NCBI GenBank assembly: GCA_043746555.1
Contig: JAYTQU010000233.1
Coordinates: forward strand, 1-14,040
Reading direction: 5' to 3'
Origin: CAZQYC01 sp043746555
GTDB lineage: Bacteria > Pseudomonadota > Gammaproteobacteria > Steroidobacterales > Steroidobacteraceae
DNA length: 14,040 bases
In this document: positions 12,950 to 14,040 of the stretch, one piece after another
Layout of the letters: every line of letters begins with the position of its first letter
Position numbering within the stretch: position 1 is the first letter of the stretch
Position numbers and translations under genes: made by a program
Notes under the pieces: generated by a model
The model's input: the letters and a program-made list of their open reading frames with translations, nothing else
Told to the model about the DNA's origin: nothing
Database searches by the model: none

Positions 12950-13269
12950 TTAATAGCGCCAGTGCACACATAAGTAACATCCCAAGCATTGCTCCACGCA
13001 TTGCAGCTCTGCGAATAGGCTACAAATACATCGGATTGCGAATTGAAAGCGGCAAGGATCGCAGCGTATGTGGCCTTGAAATGGAGAGACGTGCTGTCCA
13101 TAGCGAAACGGCCGGAGGAATTGCATCCTCCAGTATTGTTGCCTTGAAACTTAAAGAGGAAGACCTCTTTTCCGCCCTTTGTGTATGGCACGAAACCAAC
13201 TATCTTACCGGACTGCGAATCGGCATTCGCTGCCAAAGCAGAGAACATTAAGACTGCAAAAATAACCAT
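12943..13269 (-). CDS. Small secreted four-cysteine protein in a cassette
   Basis: The 108-residue product has a short hydrophobic signal peptide (MVIFAVLMFSALAANA, predicted cut near residue 16) and a mature part of about 92 residues with four cysteines (49, 89, 102, 108), possibly two disulfides. Motifs GKIVGFVPYTKGGKEVFLF, GGCNSSGRF and a Cys-rich end suggest a compact extracytoplasmic protein; no function is known to me. The stop codon sits inside attC, typical of cassette genes. The signal peptide lacks the usual positive N-terminus, and the best Shine-Dalgarno (GGAG) is 14 nt from this ATG. It would suit an ATG 13 bases further upstream, which is out of frame. A one-base deletion near the start is therefore possible. 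Confidence 0.72.
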   Translation of the reverse strand: MVIFAVLMFSALAANADSQSGKIVGFVPYTKGGKEVFLFKFQGNNTGGCNSSGRFAMDSTSLHFKATYAAILAAFNSQSDVFVAYSQSCNAWSNAWDVTYVCTGAINC

Positions 13270-13305
13270 ATTTCATTTTTCATCTCCTTTACTAGAAGTA
13301 GGCCT

Positions 13306-13349
13306 CACGACTCTTTGTAAAGCGTCGTGAAGGTTTACAAACCGTCGTG
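13306..13349. repeat. Repeated CGTCGTG motifs with TTTGTAAA-type palindromes upstream of the first cassette gene
   Basis: Two 16-base segments (13314-13329 and 13334-13349) match at 13 positions and are offset by 20 bases, about two helical turns. Each has a TTTNNAAA core followed by CGTCGTG. GGTTTACAAACC (13332-13343) is a palindrome with 5-bp arms, and CACGAC (13306-13311) pairs with GTCGTG (13324-13329). The element lies 37-80 bases upstream of the secreted-protein start. It may be an operator pair or the cluster border. The rest of 13350-13476 shows nothing definite. Confidence 0.5.
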
Positions 13350-13476
13350 CTGTGATTTGTCGTTCGAAATTGGGCATGACGGTCCTTTGCCATCAATGGG
13401 GTGGCGCAGTTTTATCACACCACGAACGAAAGGAGCAAACACGTCCGGAACGGCTTACTCGGCGAAACAGTCCGGC

Positions 13477-14040
13477 TCAGCCGAGTGGGTAGTCCTTTTG
13501 ATTCCTCGCGTACTCGACAAAGAAATCGAGCGATGCGGGATTCATCATCGCAGCGATGTTGGCGGCTTTGGCGACTGGAACGCCCATTAATATGCGTCGG
13601 ATGGGCACTTCCATTTTTTTACCGGTGAGGGTGTAGGGGATATCGGCGACTTGATAGATTGTGTCGGGCACGTGACGCAATGAGTACGCATCGCGAATAC
13701 ATTGTTTGATTTTGTTTTCGATGTCCGCGTTGAGCGTGAGTCCCGCTTGAAGTTTCACGAACAGTGGCATGAAGAACTTTCCACCCGGCAAGTCGAGATT
13801 GACGATGAGTGAATCTTCGACCTCGACGACTTTGGTGAGTGAGCGATAAACTTCCGCCGTGCCGATGCGCACGCCGTGACGGTTGAGTGTGGCGTCCGAG
13901 CGGCCGAGCACGAAGCAGCCGCCGCGTTCGTTGACTTTGTAAAAATCGCCGTGACGCCAAACGCCGGAAAAATCTTGGAAGTACGATTCCAAATAGCGTT
14001 CGTTGTCTTTGTCGTTCCAGAAACCCACTGGCATCGACGG
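13477..14040 (-). CDS. aacS: Acetoacetyl-CoA synthetase, C-terminal part (runs off the window)
   Basis: The frame is open to the window edge, so only about the last 187 of roughly 650 residues are seen. The enzyme activates acetoacetate with ATP and CoA to acetoacetyl-CoA, with AMP and PPi, in the cytoplasm. Visible AMP-binding-family features are GVWRHGDFYKV, GRSDATLNRHGVRIGTAEVYR (the hinge and ribose-binding region) and PYTLTGKKMEVPIRRIL with the C-terminal catalytic Lys. These match AacS rather than acetyl-CoA synthetase. The gene ends normally with a TGA. A 7-bp inverted repeat, ACTCGGC (13457-13463)/GCCGAGT (13480-13486), spans the stop but has no T-tract. It borders the cassette cluster and reads towards it. 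Confidence 0.92.
   Translation of the reverse strand, partial: PSMPVGFWNDKDNERYLESYFQDFSGVWRHGDFYKVNERGGCFVLGRSDATLNRHGVRIGTAEVYRSLTKVVEVEDSLIVNLDLPGGKFFMPLFVKLQAGLTLNADIENKIKQCIRDAYSLRHVPDTIYQVADIPYTLTGKKMEVPIRRILMGVPVAKAANIAAMMNPASLDFFVEYARNQKDYPLG

Larger units (their letters stand above)
11711..13269 (-). mobile_element. Integron-type gene cassette cluster without visible integrase (CALIN-like)
   Basis: Four small genes all read on the - strand, separated by one strong and two weaker attC-like palindromes in the same orientation. Cut points implied by the R' boxes (G^TT on the - strand) give one cassette of about 553 bp (12871-12319) and one of about 354 bp (12318-11965). Such sizes are normal for cassettes with one promoterless gene. 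Both flanks are ordinary genes: the lipoprotein gene converges from the left and acetoacetyl-CoA synthetase lies to the right. No intI or attI lies between them. The left end has no complete attC and the right end has no recognised recombination site, so both borders are approximate. Confidence 0.72.

Noticed and set aside
12934..13251. A 105-residue + strand frame
   Set aside because: It is antisense to the secreted cassette protein and begins inside the attC palindrome.
13270..13476. attI site or integrase gene upstream of the first cassette
   Set aside because: No GTTRRRY core with flanking simple sites was found, and no intI reading frame fits in this space.
13443..13486. Rho-independent terminator for acetoacetyl-CoA synthetase
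   Set aside because: Inverted repeats span the stop codon but there is no T-tract on the - strand after them.

Overview
The window looks like a moderately GC-rich proteobacterial chromosome, most likely gammaproteobacterial. The reasons are the gene style, the FadE-type catabolic operon, a classical hybrid histidine kinase and an integron-type cassette cluster; placement within the class is a guess. No rRNA, tRNA or CRISPR was seen.

Left part (1-7349, + strand): a stand-alone M14 zinc carboxypeptidase-like protein is followed by a tight four-gene acyl-CoA operon. The operon encodes two unlike acyl-CoA dehydrogenase subunits, a fused ADP-forming acyl-CoA synthetase and a crotonase-fold protein. 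A plausible route is activation of an unidentified carboxylic acid to its CoA thioester, alpha,beta-dehydrogenation by a heteromeric dehydrogenase, then a crotonase step. The two dehydrogenase subunits carry complementary halves of the usual flavin and active-site motifs. The crotonase lacks both classical catalytic glutamates.

Middle part (7352-11648): a membrane-bound hybrid sensor kinase converges on the operon with only 2 nt between stop codons. Upstream of it on the same strand is a secreted two-domain CAP/SCP (YkwD-like) protein. Then, on the + strand, come a short and possibly decayed ORF, a GIY-YIG-like protein that overlaps its stop codon, and a small lipoprotein.

Right part (about 11711-13350, - strand): this is the most interesting region. 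It is a run of small genes in one orientation separated by palindromic elements. One of them (12865-12949) has full integron attC architecture: paired R boxes, paired L boxes with one extrahelical base on the expected arm, and the upstream gene's stop codon inside the R'' box. Two weaker attC-like elements follow at 12313-12372 and 11959-12029. No integrase gene or attI is visible between the flanking chromosomal genes, so this resembles a CALIN (cluster of attC sites lacking an integrase). The cassettes encode a small secreted four-cysteine protein, a 170-residue protein of unknown function, a GDCCVxC-domain protein, and a 57-residue antitoxin-like protein that has a palindromic operator candidate but no toxin beside it.

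Far right (13477-14040, - strand): the C-terminal part of acetoacetyl-CoA synthetase, running off the window edge.
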